Position numbers and translations under genes: made by a program. Shown piece after piece: positions 1 to 9,422 of a DNA stretch of 64,000 bases. The notes under the pieces were generated by a model. That model saw only the letters and a list, made by a program, of their open reading frames with translations, was not told where the DNA came from and ran no database searches. Numbering within the stretch: the first letter of the stretch is position 1; every line of letters starts with the position of its first letter. The DNA is from Candidatus Amarobacter glycogenicus (GTDB lineage: Bacteria > Chloroflexota > Dehalococcoidia > Tepidiformales > Tepidiformaceae): positions 62,001 through 126,000 of the forward strand of contig JADJZF010000009.1 of the NCBI GenBank assembly GCA_016719395.1, read 5' to 3'.

Positions 1-2
1 GG

Positions 3-2126
3 AGTGGCACCGTGACCGTTGGCGACACCGGGAACATCCGCGCGGTCGTCTCGGGGAGCCCGTCGAACCGGCTCGATGACAGCCCCGCCCGGCTGAAGTT
101 CTTCGACGGCGCGACCGAACTGGCCAGCCTCACGGTTTCGAACCTGGGGAGCGGCGTGCTGGGAGCCGACTTCAGCGTCTCGTCGTTGAACGCCGGGGCG
201 TACAGCATCACGGTGGAATACGTCGCGAACGCGTACTTCACGGGGACGACATCCAGCGCACAGACGCTGACGGTGAACAAGTACTCACCGTCGATCGCGG
301 TGAACACCATCACGGCCGTCCAGGTCGGTAGCGACCTGACCATCTCTTCCACGCTGCAATGCGGCGGAGGAGCCTGCTCCGGAGTGCGCGACCATGCCGG
401 CGGGTCCGTCTCGTTCTACAAGGACAGCGTGTCCGCTACGAACCTCCTCGCGACGGACACGTCGATTTCGGCGGGCGGGACAGCGAGTATCACCGCTTCG
501 ACGGGAGACGCACTGCTGCTCCCGGCGGCCGGTACGGCGTACTCCATAGTCGCGGCATTCAACGGAGACGCCACAAACGGGAACTTGAACGCGGTGACGA
601 GCGCAGCAGCGACCGTGACGCTGACGAAACGGACGCCAACTGTGAACGTACCGAACCAGAGCCAGCCGATCGGCACCACGATCACACTCACCGCAACCGT
701 CACCTCAGGTTCGGCGAGCGTGAGCCCTGACTGCTCGGCCTGCGTCCAGTTCAAGGTGGGGGCTCTCCAAAGCAGTGCCGTGGCCATCGGCACGCCGCAA
801 AACGTCGCGAGCGGGACAGCGAACCTCACGGGAGTCACGACCGGCGGCGGCACAGGGACGTTCGGCTCCAGTGGCGGTTACGTGATCTGGGCCGAGTACA
901 CGGCGAACACGAATCTCAACGCCGCCTCCGACAGCGGGAACCTGACCCTCGCGCAGCCGGTAGACCTGACGGTCTCGGCGCCTGCCATCGTCCAGGTGAA
1001 CACGGCGGCAACGCTGAGCGCGACGGTCTCTCCGGCTTCGGCCCCGGGTACGGTGCAGTTCAAGGTCAATGGCACGAACCACGGTTCGCCCCAGACGCTC
1101 TCAAGCGGAGCCGCCTCGATCTCATGGACGCCGACGGCTTCGGGGAGTTACAGCATCACGGCAACCTACAACTCGTCGAGTACGACCTACCTGGACGACG
1201 ACACCTCGAACACGGCGACGGTGGCGGTGCCGGCCGCAGTTACGCTCACGCTCACGGGCGGCGGGCAGACCGGGGACATCGGCTCATCGCTCAACATGCC
1301 CGTCACCATTTCCCCGGCCGGGGCCGCTGGCACACTCAAGCTCTACGCGAAGCTCGGGACGAACCCGCGCGTAGAAGTAGACTCCGAAACCCATGACGGG
1401 ACCGGCTCGCAGACACTCGACTGGGCGAGCCCGGCGAATGCCGGGACGTACACGATGAGCGTCGACTTCGTGCCTGACAACGCCGCGCTTTTCGCGGCTG
1501 CCACATCCAACACGCAGACGATAACCATCTCCAAGATCCAGGTCTCGATCACGGTCACCACATCGGTGGCTACCGTTGCCCTGGGGGGTGGAGCGGTCAC
1601 GCTGACGGCGACGATAAGCCCGGCGGCTGCGCCGGGGACCATCCAGTTCGAGGTCAACGGTTCCAACTTCGGGGCCGCCCAGACGCTTTCGAGCGGCTCC
1701 GCTTCCATCTCCTGGACACCAGGTTCGACGGCGGGCCCGCCGTACGGGATTAGTGCGAGTTACACCTCAACGGACAACAACTACGCGAGCAGCACGGATG
1801 CGAATACGGTGGACGTCACGGTCACCGGAGCGGCGACGACGCTGGTCGCCACGGGCTCCCAGCCCGGTTCAAATGTCACGCTGACAGCGGTCATCACATC
1901 GAGTTTCGGTGTCCAGAACGACATCGACGGTGGGACCGTGACATGGACGATTTCGGGTGCGGGCACCTGCACAGGACTTGGAGCCGAGACCGTCGCGAAT
2001 GGTTCGGCAACGCGCACCGGGGTGACTTGCCCGGCCGGCACGTATCAGATCACGGCAACCTATACCGGCGCCGGGAACTACGCCGGCTCTTCAGACTCGA
2101 CGAACTTCCAGCTCGTGGTCACCTGA
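3..2126 (+). CDS. Ig-like repeat surface protein, 5' end outside window
   Basis: The open frame runs in from the left edge. The first codons already read as Ig-fold repeat sequence (SGTVTVGDTGNIRA), so GTG at 12 is probably not the true start. About seven bacterial Ig-like modules (Big_3_5/Ig-like_3 type) follow each other, with recurring phrases such as GTVQFKVNG / GTIQFEVNG, SSGAASISWTP and YSITATY. The protein is Ser/Thr/Gly/Ala-rich with no membrane segment or sorting motif at its C-terminus. Such repeats usually build extended extracellular stalks or adhesins. It lies 79 bp upstream of the first FHA gene and reads into the injection-system locus, so it could be a surface or fibre component. 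That role is inferred from position only. Confidence 0.7.
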   Translation, partial: SGTVTVGDTGNIRAVVSGSPSNRLDDSPARLKFFDGATELASLTVSNLGSGVLGADFSVSSLNAGAYSITVEYVANAYFTGTTSSAQTLTVNKYSPSIAVNTITAVQVGSDLTISSTLQCGGGACSGVRDHAGGSVSFYKDSVSATNLLATDTSISAGGTASITASTGDALLLPAAGTAYSIVAAFNGDATNGNLNAVTSAAATVTLTKRTPTVNVPNQSQPIGTTITLTATVTSGSASVSPDCSACVQFKVGALQSSAVAIGTPQNVASGTANLTGVTTGGGTGTFGSSGGYVIWAEYTANTNLNAASDSGNLTLAQPVDLTVSAPAIVQVNTAATLSATVSPASAPGTVQFKVNGTNHGSPQTLSSGAASISWTPTASGSYSITATYNSSSTTYLDDDTSNTATVAVPAAVTLTLTGGGQTGDIGSSLNMPVTISPAGAAGTLKLYAKLGTNPRVEVDSETHDGTGSQTLDWASPANAGTYTMSVDFVPDNAALFAAATSNTQTITISKIQVSITVTTSVATVALGGGAVTLTATISPAAAPGTIQFEVNGSNFGAAQTLSSGSASISWTPGSTAGPPYGISASYTSTDNNYASSTDANTVDVTVTGAATTLVATGSQPGSNVTLTAVITSSFGVQNDIDGGTVTWTISGAGTCTGLGAETVANGSATRTGVTCPAGTYQITATYTGAGNYAGSSDSTNFQLVVT

Positions 2127-2205
2127 GCCCCTTAACCCTTCTCGCGCCGGACTGCCGCCACCGCTATCCTCCGCACTACCGATTGCCGCGCGGGAGTTTC
2201 TCCGG

Positions 2206-5200
2206 GTGAAGTTTGGCTCGCTCCAGGTCCGTACGCCCGATGGGGAGGCTCGCGAGTTCCCGATCGATTTGCCGTCACTCGTCGTTGGACGGGCTGATGG
2301 CAACGGTATCGTCATCGACGATCTCTCGATTTCGCGGCGCCACGCGCGGATTGTCATCGAGTCCGGGCGGCTGCTGGTAGAAGACCTGGGGTCCGCCGCC
2401 GGGACGTTCGTTGGGGGCCACCGCATAGACCCCGGCGTCAGCAACCTCGTCGAAAACGACCAGGACATCCGCTTCGGCGACGTGCAGGCGCAGTTCCTCC
2501 CGCCACCCCCGACGACGGCCTCCGAGGCCGAGGCGGGCATCGCGGCGCTGGCCGAAGGGGCCGGCTATGAGGCAGTCGAAGAGGCGCCATCGCGTGCCAT
2601 CAACGTCACCCTCACCTCGCCTGCCACCCCGGTCGAACCCGGAGGGGCCGTCTTCGCGACGGCGGTGATCCAGAACCGGGGCCGCGTCGTGGACCTTGTC
2701 ACGCTCGGCGTGACGGGCATCCCAACGGCATGGGTGACGTTTAGCCAGGCCACGTTGGCGCTGGTGCCGGGGACGCGCGAGACCGTCACCCTCGTCATCC
2801 AGCCGCCCGTGTCTTCGGAATCGCTGGCGGGCGAATACGACTTCGGCGTGGTGGTGACCTCCGGCGAACACGAACGGGAGGGCGTGGCTTTCGGAAAGCT
2901 CGTGGTCACCGCGTTCGAGGCTTCCGAACTCAGCCTGACGCCCATGCGCAGCAAGCGCGATTTCGCCGTCGTGGCGAAGAACAACGGCAACGCGCTCGTG
3001 ACCTATGCGCTCTCGGGCATCGATGACGAGGGCCAGTTCATCTTCGACTTCGACGCGCCGAGCATCGAGCTGCAACCGGGGCACGAGCGGAAATTACCGC
3101 TCCGTGTGCGGAAGAAGAAGCGCCACCTCTTCGGACGGATGTCTTACGTCCCGATCCGCATTGTGGCGACGCCGACTTCAGGCGCGGGAATCGCCGTCGA
3201 AGCGCCCGGCCAGCTGGTGGTGAAGCCGCCGCTGGAACGCTGGAAGACGCCGTCGCTGATGGCGGTACTGCTGGGCGTGCTGGCACTGGCGGCATGGCTT
3301 TCGTGGGTGAACCGGCAGGACATCCCCTCCTGGATCCCGTGGTCGACGAAGGGCGAGGCAACGACCGGACTCGGGACCAACCCGGAGGCGGCGTACGCGG
3401 GCGTCCATATGTGCGAGAAGACGCCGGAGGAGCGGGAAAAGGCTCTCGCGAAGGTGAGCCAACCAGCGGCGGGGAGCAGCGGGGCGCCGCTCTTCGCGCA
3501 GAGCAACCCGGCCTGGGGAAAAGACGAATACGCCAAAGCGGGCGACCCGGAATTCGGGCCCGACTGGTGCGGTGAGACGATCGAACAGTGCGGCTGCGCG
3601 ATGACCTCGGTCGCGACCATCATGGCGTTGTTCAACGTCCTGACGATGCCTGACGGCTCGGACCTGACGCCGCAGGCAGTGAACGAGTGGTTCAATGGCG
3701 AAGCGCGCAAGACGACGCGCGGCTGGGTCAGCCGTGGCTACATCTACGGCGACGTTATCTGGACGGCCGCCAACGAACTGTCTGGTCAGATCGCGAAACA
3801 ACGCCCCGGGACCCCGACCCTCAGGTTCGCGGGCTTCGGCACGGGGAGCGAAGAGGAGATCAAGGCCGAGCTCCAGGCGGGGCGGCCCCTGGTCCTGGAA
3901 GTACCGGGCCACTTCATCGCCGCCGTCGGCGTGAGCACCGAGGGCAAGATCCTGATCAACGACCCCTACTACCGGGACCGGCTGACGCTCGATGCCTACA
4001 AGGGAAAGGTGAAGGGCTCGGTAAAGTTCGAACCCTCCAACGATCTCAGCGGCGTGGTGATCACGGTGCCGAAGGACTTGCGCATGCGAGTGCTGGACAA
4101 GCAGGGAAAAATCGTCGGCTCGTTGAACGCGCCCGAGGAAGGGAAGCCGGCGCCCGTGGGGATCACCGGGGCGTACCTGGCAAGCCGTTCAGCGTGGCGG
4201 GATCCGACGTGCGTCGAGAGCGCTCCCCCGGCCGACGCGGGCACGACGTCGATCTTCCTCCCCGGCAACCGCGAGGACTACCGCATCGAGGTGCAGAACC
4301 CAAGCAACGGCGGGACAAGCGTGGCGATCCATAGCTACGACCAGAACGGGAACGCTTCGGTGCAGACTCAGGATTCCACCGGGCCGCTCGTTATCGGCAT
4401 GACGTTCGACCCGACCCAGGCGACACCCTCACTGCAGGTCATCCAGGGCACGGCGCCGGGTTCGACCACCGGGACGCAGGCTGCCGGCACGCCGACGCTC
4501 CCGTCCGGGGGCGGCGGAAGCACCGGTGGCAACGGCGTCATCACCATCCCGACGACTGCGCCGGCGACAACGCCAGGAGTCAGCCCATCGGCGACGCGAA
4601 CGCCCGTACCGACACCGACGCCGGTGCCGCCGAGCGCAGTATCGGTAACCTGCGACGTGGTCTACACGCCGGCGCCCGCGGCCGCGGGGGTGACCTGTAC
4701 CGGGACGGTGACCGGGACGTACACGACGACGCGCTGGAGCGTGAACGGCCTGCCCGCGCCCGTGGCGTCGGGATCGACAGCGTTCTCGACCACGTTTAGC
4801 CAGGACGCCACCGTCTCCGTCGAGATGACGGCCTGCAACATCACCGTGTGCCGCACCGGCACCAAGTCCGTCGTTGTGAAGTTCACGACACCATCGCCGA
4901 CCGCCGTTGCGACACCCGTCCCGGGGACGCCCACGCCGACGCCAACGACCCCGCCGGTGGGGCCGCCGCCTGTGGTGACGGTGCACTGTGACTGGTACGC
5001 GATCTCCGGCGGCACACAGATCGACTGTCTCACGGAGTTCAACGAGGCCTTCAACGCCGTCACGTGGACAACCACGGGCAGTGCCTCGCCGGCGTCACAG
5101 AGTTCGGGTGCCAAGCACTTCTCGACCGTCGGCCCCACGGCGGGAATCGTCACGGTGCAGGCTGTGGTCTGCTACAACGCCGTATGCACGACGTCGAACG

Positions 5201-5520
5201 TCGCGTCAGTCGTCATCGGCCAGGCCGTGACGATCATCAGCACCGACCTCTGCGGTGCGATGATCTCCTCCGCAGGCCACGTCGCAACCGCGAACGTAGA
5301 CAACTGGACGAGCGACAGGCCGCTGCCGACAGGCGCGTTCAGCTGGATCGTGAATGGAAACATCGTTGGGGTGTCTGTCGTCGGCTTCGGAGGCACCTCG
5401 GCGTCGCTCAGCTTCGTGTTGGGGTACACGGGCTTCAGCATCCCTCTCGTGCTCGAGTACAGCGGCGACGCGAACTGGACCGCCTCGAGCATCAGTTGCA
5501 GCATCCTCGAGGCCGTCTGA
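2206..5520 (+). CDS. Membrane FHA protein with C39-like cysteine peptidase domain and Ig-like tail
   Basis: Predicted 1104 aa, GTG start. Residues ~1-97 are an FHA (phospho-threonine binding) domain with the hallmark GR (27-28), SISRRH (40-45) and GTFVG (65-69). Two Ig-like NEW3/DUF11-type modules (~125-345) follow, then one transmembrane helix (~350-369). Next comes a papain-fold C39-like domain with C464 (GCAMTS), H569 (PGHFIAAVG) and D586 (INDP), matching the expected Cys-His-Asp triad. The C-terminal third is Pro/Thr-rich linker plus Cys-containing Ig-like modules. The expected topology is FHA in the cytoplasm and peptidase outside. Its stop overlaps the AAA ATPase start by one base (TGATG), so the two are probably translationally coupled. 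It could regulate or anchor the CIS, or process the wall. The function is inferred. Confidence 0.75.
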   Translation: MKFGSLQVRTPDGEAREFPIDLPSLVVGRADGNGIVIDDLSISRRHARIVIESGRLLVEDLGSAAGTFVGGHRIDPGVSNLVENDQDIRFGDVQAQFLPPPPTTASEAEAGIAALAEGAGYEAVEEAPSRAINVTLTSPATPVEPGGAVFATAVIQNRGRVVDLVTLGVTGIPTAWVTFSQATLALVPGTRETVTLVIQPPVSSESLAGEYDFGVVVTSGEHEREGVAFGKLVVTAFEASELSLTPMRSKRDFAVVAKNNGNALVTYALSGIDDEGQFIFDFDAPSIELQPGHERKLPLRVRKKKRHLFGRMSYVPIRIVATPTSGAGIAVEAPGQLVVKPPLERWKTPSLMAVLLGVLALAAWLSWVNRQDIPSWIPWSTKGEATTGLGTNPEAAYAGVHMCEKTPEEREKALAKVSQPAAGSSGAPLFAQSNPAWGKDEYAKAGDPEFGPDWCGETIEQCGCAMTSVATIMALFNVLTMPDGSDLTPQAVNEWFNGEARKTTRGWVSRGYIYGDVIWTAANELSGQIAKQRPGTPTLRFAGFGTGSEEEIKAELQAGRPLVLEVPGHFIAAVGVSTEGKILINDPYYRDRLTLDAYKGKVKGSVKFEPSNDLSGVVITVPKDLRMRVLDKQGKIVGSLNAPEEGKPAPVGITGAYLASRSAWRDPTCVESAPPADAGTTSIFLPGNREDYRIEVQNPSNGGTSVAIHSYDQNGNASVQTQDSTGPLVIGMTFDPTQATPSLQVIQGTAPGSTTGTQAAGTPTLPSGGGGSTGGNGVITIPTTAPATTPGVSPSATRTPVPTPTPVPPSAVSVTCDVVYTPAPAAAGVTCTGTVTGTYTTTRWSVNGLPAPVASGSTAFSTTFSQDATVSVEMTACNITVCRTGTKSVVVKFTTPSPTAVATPVPGTPTPTPTTPPVGPPPVVTVHCDWYAISGGTQIDCLTEFNEAFNAVTWTTTGSASPASQSSGAKHFSTVGPTAGIVTVQAVVCYNAVCTTSNVASVVIGQAVTIISTDLCGAMISSAGHVATANVDNWTSDRPLPTGAFSWIVNGNIVGVSVVGFGGTSASLSFVLGYTGFSIPLVLEYSGDANWTASSISCSILEAV

Positions 5521-7571
5521 TGCGCACGGGTGAACGCGAAGGGCCAAACGGCCTCGCGGCCGCTGTGCAGGCCGCGGCGAACCTCCTTCGGGCAGAGGTC
5601 GAACGGATGCGGGCGCGGGGTGTGCCCGTGGGCGAAGACGACCTTCGCGGGCTGTATATCTCCGACCAGGAAGCCAGCCGCATCCTCGATGTCGCCGGGA
5701 CAGGAAGCGAACCGACGCCGTCCCTGCCGCACCCGGCGGAGGAGCTCGTGGAAGCGCTCGGCGGGCGGATGGCCCGTCTCGCCCAGGTCTGCCGGCTTTC
5801 TGAGGCGGAATGCGCGACGGTCGCGCTCTGCCTGGTGACCGAGACCGACCCAGAACTCGAACGCCTGGTGGCCTACGTCCAGGACGATGTCTCGAAGAAG
5901 CGGCCGCGTGTGGAACTGGTGCTACGCCTGCTCTGGGAAGACGCGGTCGTTGGCCAACGCTCGTTCGATGCAGACGCGAGGCTGAGGGCGCTGCACCTCG
6001 TCCGCCTCCACGACGAGGCGGGACAGGCGGCGACACCGCTCCTCGCCCGCCCAATGACGCTCGACCCGCGCATTGCCCGGTTCGCGCTCGGTGGAGACGC
6101 GATCGACGAGGTTATCGGTCCGTTCGCTACCCTCACCCCCGCAGACCCGGGCAACGAGCCGGCGCCGATCGACCCCGGCCATCTCTCGCCCCGCGTCCTT
6201 GGGTTGCGTGGGACCGACCTCGCGAAGACCCGGCGCATCGCGGGCGCCCTCGCAAGGTCGCTGGGACTCGATGCCATCGTCGAACTCAACCTCACGCAGG
6301 TCCGTGAAATAACCCACCGGGAGGCATTCGAGCGAGCCGGGCGCGAGGGAGCGCTTGCGAACGCGGCGCTGCTGGTCCGCGGGTTCGACGAACTCGATGA
6401 ACCAGTCCGCGAGGGGATCGCCACGGGGCTCGACGGCATCGCCCCACTGGTACTGATTCACAGCGTGGGCGAGCCAACCTGGCATGGGCCCTCGGTTGTG
6501 GTCGCCCGGCCGACCGTGGAAGAGCGCGTCATCGAATGGCAGTCAGCACTTCGGCCACTGGCCCAAGACCCCGGCGTGGACGCTGCGCTGCCTGCGCTGG
6601 CCGCCAAGTTCGAGCTGGATACGGGGGCAATCGCCGAGGCGGCGGCGACGGCGCTCGGCCTGGCCACCGCGCGCGAACCAGCGACGGCGTGTCTCACCGT
6701 CGAGGACCTGTACGCGGCGGCCCGTGCCCGGTCGGCGCCGATCCTGAGTTCGCTGGCAAGCAAAGTCGGACACCACAAGTCCTGGGACGACCTGATCCTC
6801 GAACCCGACCCCCAGGCCCAGTTGCGCGAGCTTTGCTCGATGGTCGAGCACCGGCACAAGGTCTACGACGAGTGGGGGTTCGGAGAGAAGCTCTCCAGCG
6901 GCAAGGGCGTGGTTTCGCTCTTCGCCGGCCAATCCGGCACCGGCAAGACCATGGCGGCAGGCGTCATAGCGGGGGAGCTGGGACTGGACCTCTACAAGAT
7001 TGACCTTTCCGGCGTGGTCAGTAAGTACATCGGCGAAACAGAAAAGAACCTTGGCGCTATCTTCCGGGACGCTTCGCTTTCCAACGCCATCCTCTTCTTC
7101 GACGAGGCAGACGCCCTGTTCGGGAAGCGTTCGGAAGTGCGGGACGCCCACGACCGTTACGCGAACATCGAGACCGCCTACCTGCTCCAACAGATCGAGG
7201 ACTACGCCGGCCCCGTGATCCTCTCGACGAACCTGAAGATGAACCTGGACGAGGCTTTTCTGCGCCGGATGCACTTCGTAATCGATTTCCCAATGCCGGA
7301 AGAGCCCTACCGCTACCGGATCTGGACGACGACGTTGCCGGCGGCGGTGCCCCTCGCGGACGATGCGGACTTCCACTTCCTCGCGCGCCAGTTCCGGATC
7401 AGCGGCGGAAATATTCGCAACATCGTCCTGGCAGCGGCGTTCCTGGCAGCGAAGGATGGCGGGAGCCTGGGCATGCGCCACCTGATACAGGGGACGCGCC
7501 GGGAATTCCAGAAGCTCGGGCGGATGGTGACTGAGGCAGACTTCGGCGAACACATGGCTCACCTCGAATAG
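5520..7571 (+). CDS. CIS-associated AAA+ ATPase (Pvc15/Afp15-like)
   Basis: 683 aa from the ATG that overlaps the preceding stop. Upstream in-frame sequence is antisense-like and Arg/His-rich, so it was excluded. The N-terminal ~440 residues are the variable helical and winged-helix part typical of eCIS ATPases. The AAA+ core has Walker A GQSGTGKT at 470-477, Walker B ILFFDEAD with D528/E529, an Arg-rich pair in AFLRRMHF, and a sensor-2 region (SGGNIRNIVLAAAFLA). Family members (Afp15/Pvc15) are needed for assembly or stability of contractile injection particles. It sits just ahead of the DUF4157 and DUF4255 genes, as in known eCIS loci. Confidence 0.88.
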   Translation: MRTGEREGPNGLAAAVQAAANLLRAEVERMRARGVPVGEDDLRGLYISDQEASRILDVAGTGSEPTPSLPHPAEELVEALGGRMARLAQVCRLSEAECATVALCLVTETDPELERLVAYVQDDVSKKRPRVELVLRLLWEDAVVGQRSFDADARLRALHLVRLHDEAGQAATPLLARPMTLDPRIARFALGGDAIDEVIGPFATLTPADPGNEPAPIDPGHLSPRVLGLRGTDLAKTRRIAGALARSLGLDAIVELNLTQVREITHREAFERAGREGALANAALLVRGFDELDEPVREGIATGLDGIAPLVLIHSVGEPTWHGPSVVVARPTVEERVIEWQSALRPLAQDPGVDAALPALAAKFELDTGAIAEAAATALGLATAREPATACLTVEDLYAAARARSAPILSSLASKVGHHKSWDDLILEPDPQAQLRELCSMVEHRHKVYDEWGFGEKLSSGKGVVSLFAGQSGTGKTMAAGVIAGELGLDLYKIDLSGVVSKYIGETEKNLGAIFRDASLSNAILFFDEADALFGKRSEVRDAHDRYANIETAYLLQQIEDYAGPVILSTNLKMNLDEAFLRRMHFVIDFPMPEEPYRYRIWTTTLPAAVPLADDADFHFLARQFRISGGNIRNIVLAAAFLAAKDGGSLGMRHLIQGTRREFQKLGRMVTEADFGEHMAHLE

Positions 7572-7638
7572 CCCTGCCCGAATTCTTGCGCACAGGCCCG
7601 GCTAATGCCCGCTATGATGTGCGGCGGAGGAGTCCCCC

Positions 7639-8460
7639 ATGGCCGAGTACCAGTCCGCCCAGCTCGAACAGGCTCGCAAGCCCGCCCCTCAACGCGAAAC
7701 AACCGCCCGCGAATCCGCACCGGCGGCGCCGCATCCCCTCGTGAGCCTCCAGGCCCGTGCCGGCAACCAGGCCATCGCCCGGCTGGTGCAGCGTGCCGGC
7801 GAGGAGGAGGAGCTCCAGATGAAGCGCGACCCGATTCAACGGGTTGAAGAGGAAGAGGAACTCCAGATGAAGCGCGACCCGATTCAACGGGTCGAAGAGG
7901 AAGAGGAACTCCAGGCGAAGCACGACCCACTCCAACGGGTCGAAGAGGAAGAGGAGCTCCAGGCGAAGCACGACCCGCTCCAACGTGAAGGCGAAGAAGA
8001 CGAACTCCAGATGAAACATGATGGCGCGCCGCAGGTTGGTCTCGAAGGTGGCCCGGTGGGCGCTGCGATCGAAGGCCAGGTCAACTCGATGCGCGGCCGC
8101 GGATCGGGCGTGCCCGACGGCATCCGAACGCAGATGGAAGCTGCGACCGGGACGGACCTGAGCGGCGTACGCGTGCATGAGGGAGACGACGCGGACCGGC
8201 TCAATCGCCAGTTGACGGCCAAGGCGTTCACCACCGGTTCCGATATTTTCTTGCGCTCGGATGTGAACACGGGGAACAGCGAGCTGATGGCGCACGAACT
8301 CGCGCATGTCGTCCAGCAGAGCTCGGGCCGGACGGCATCGAGCGGCGGCGGCATGACTGCCGGGGCGGCGAACGACCCGCTGGAGGCGGAAGCGGACTCG
8401 CTCGCCCACGCGGTGCTTTCGGGAGCGGCTCCGCGCCACGCCGAAGAATCCCGGGCCTGA
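7639..8460 (+). CDS. DUF4157 (eCIS core domain) protein with HExxH motif and tandem acidic repeats
   Basis: 273 aa, with GGAGGAG upstream of the ATG. The N-terminal ~50 residues resemble eCIS DUF4157 leaders (AGNQAIARLVQR). Residues 54-133 are five 16-residue repeats. The DUF4157 domain (~140-255) contains H219-E-L-A-H223, the zincin-like HExxH signature (AHELAHVVQQ), and ends soon after (LEAEADSLAH). DUF4157 is the most characteristic eCIS-associated domain and is found on or next to effectors. Family members are proposed to be cargo or processing peptidases. A TATGAT hexamer at 7613-7618 could be a -10 box, but the nearest -35-like TTGCGC is 21 bp away, so a separate promoter is uncertain. 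No second toxin domain is visible. Confidence 0.88.
   Translation: MAEYQSAQLEQARKPAPQRETTARESAPAAPHPLVSLQARAGNQAIARLVQRAGEEEELQMKRDPIQRVEEEEELQMKRDPIQRVEEEEELQAKHDPLQRVEEEEELQAKHDPLQREGEEDELQMKHDGAPQVGLEGGPVGAAIEGQVNSMRGRGSGVPDGIRTQMEAATGTDLSGVRVHEGDDADRLNRQLTAKAFTTGSDIFLRSDVNTGNSELMAHELAHVVQQSSGRTASSGGGMTAGAANDPLEAEADSLAHAVLSGAAPRHAEESRA
7798..8037 (+). repeat. Five tandem 48-bp coding repeats in the DUF4157 gene
   Basis: Units at 7798, 7846, 7894, 7942 and 7990 encode EEEELQMKRDPIQRV-type 16-mers. Units 1-2 carry MKRDPIQRV, units 3-4 carry AKHDPLQR, and unit 5 has drifted (GEEDELQMKHD). The pairwise clustering (1 with 2, 3 with 4) suggests stepwise duplication. The unit is charged: an acidic run, then a basic pair, then P-I/L-Q-R. 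Confidence 0.95.
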
Positions 8461-8475
8461 GCGTAACGGCCGCAA

Positions 8476-9291
8476 GTGTTCAACGATGCCGATGAGACCC
8501 TGAAGCAGTACCTCACTGCCGCGATCCCCATCGCCAACGGAGAGGTGGATATCTCGTTCGAGCGACCTTCACGCGAGTGGAGCGGGCGCTTATCGCGGCC
8601 GACGCTGAACTGTTTTCTCTACGATATTCGGGAACGATCCGGCTTTCGCGATGACACCGCGACCCGGATCGCAGATGGCAAGGGCGGCTTCCGTGCGCAA
8701 CGTCCTCCACGGCGCATCGACCTGAGCTATATGGTCACCGCCTGGGCGCGCGAGGCGGAAGACGAGCATCGCATCCTGGCGCGGACCCTCGCTGCGATGT
8801 ATCGGGCCGGCGAAATCGACAGGCGGTTCTTCCAGGGTCATCTCCTCGAATCGGAGTACCCGGTGTTGGCACGCATCGTCCCGCCGGACCACGTGGCCAA
8901 GCCAGCCGACCTGTGGGGCGTGCTGGACAACGAGTTGCGGACATCGCTCGTGTGGGTGCTCACCGTGCCGCTCGATGCGTTCACCCCGGTGGAAGGCCCA
9001 CTGGTAACCACACGCGAACTGCACGTCGGGGCCATCGGCGAGGATTGGCGCGAAACCTTCATCCAGGTGGCAGGCACCGCGCACAGGAAAGGCGCGCCCG
9101 GCGACACCGTGCCCGGGGTGCGCGTTTCCGTCGCCGGGACGGCCCTCAGGATGGTTACCGGCCCCGATGGACGGTTCAATTTTCCGGGGGTACCACCCGG
9201 AGACCACACCATCCGTTTCGAGACCGAAGACGGAGTTTCGGGCGAGCGTGCCATCTCCGTTCCGGGTTCGAGTTACGACATCGAACTGTAA
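8476..9291 (+). CDS. DUF4255 protein (Pvc16/Afp16-like) with carboxypeptidase-regulatory-like C-terminus
   Basis: 271 aa from GTG, 15 bp after the DUF4157 gene. Residues ~1-185 match the DUF4255 / Pvc16 N-terminal family: TLKQYLTAAIP near the start, PTLNCFLYDIRE, then IDLSYMVTAWA. The C-terminal ~75 residues form a small beta-sandwich of the carboxypeptidase-regulatory-like kind (PGVRVSVAGTALRMVTGPDGRF, shortened here to its key PGVRV and GPDGRF). In Afp and PVC particles this protein caps or terminates the sheath and tube at the distal end. The added beta domain is a lineage-specific extension that might contact other particle parts. Confidence 0.85.
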   Translation: MFNDADETLKQYLTAAIPIANGEVDISFERPSREWSGRLSRPTLNCFLYDIRERSGFRDDTATRIADGKGGFRAQRPPRRIDLSYMVTAWAREAEDEHRILARTLAAMYRAGEIDRRFFQGHLLESEYPVLARIVPPDHVAKPADLWGVLDNELRTSLVWVLTVPLDAFTPVEGPLVTTRELHVGAIGEDWRETFIQVAGTAHRKGAPGDTVPGVRVSVAGTALRMVTGPDGRFNFPGVPPGDHTIRFETEDGVSGERAISVPGSSYDIEL

Positions 9292-9346
9292 CTCGATCGT
9301 TATGGCACCCACCCTGCAATGAACCCGGATCGGGCGCTGCAAACGG

Positions 9347-9377
9347 TTGCGCGACCGCTCCGGCGCGATGCTAAGAT
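9347..9377 (+). promoter_or_regulatory. Candidate promoter ahead of the sheath gene
   Basis: TTGCGC at 9347-9352 and TAAGAT at 9372-9377, with a TG one base before the -10 (TGcTAAGAT, extended -10). The spacer is 19 bp, which is long, but an extended -10 tolerates a weak -35. The gap from 9292 to 9422 is the largest inside the forward CIS gene run, so a separate start for the abundant sheath and tube is plausible. Confidence 0.4.
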
Positions 9378-9422
9378 ACCGCCGCTCCGGTCTCCGTGCC
9401 GCACAAATCATAGGGAGCCCAA

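Noticed and set aside
7798..8037. CRISPR-like repeat array
   Set aside because: Repeats are contiguous without unique spacers, multiples of three, and in frame inside a gene.
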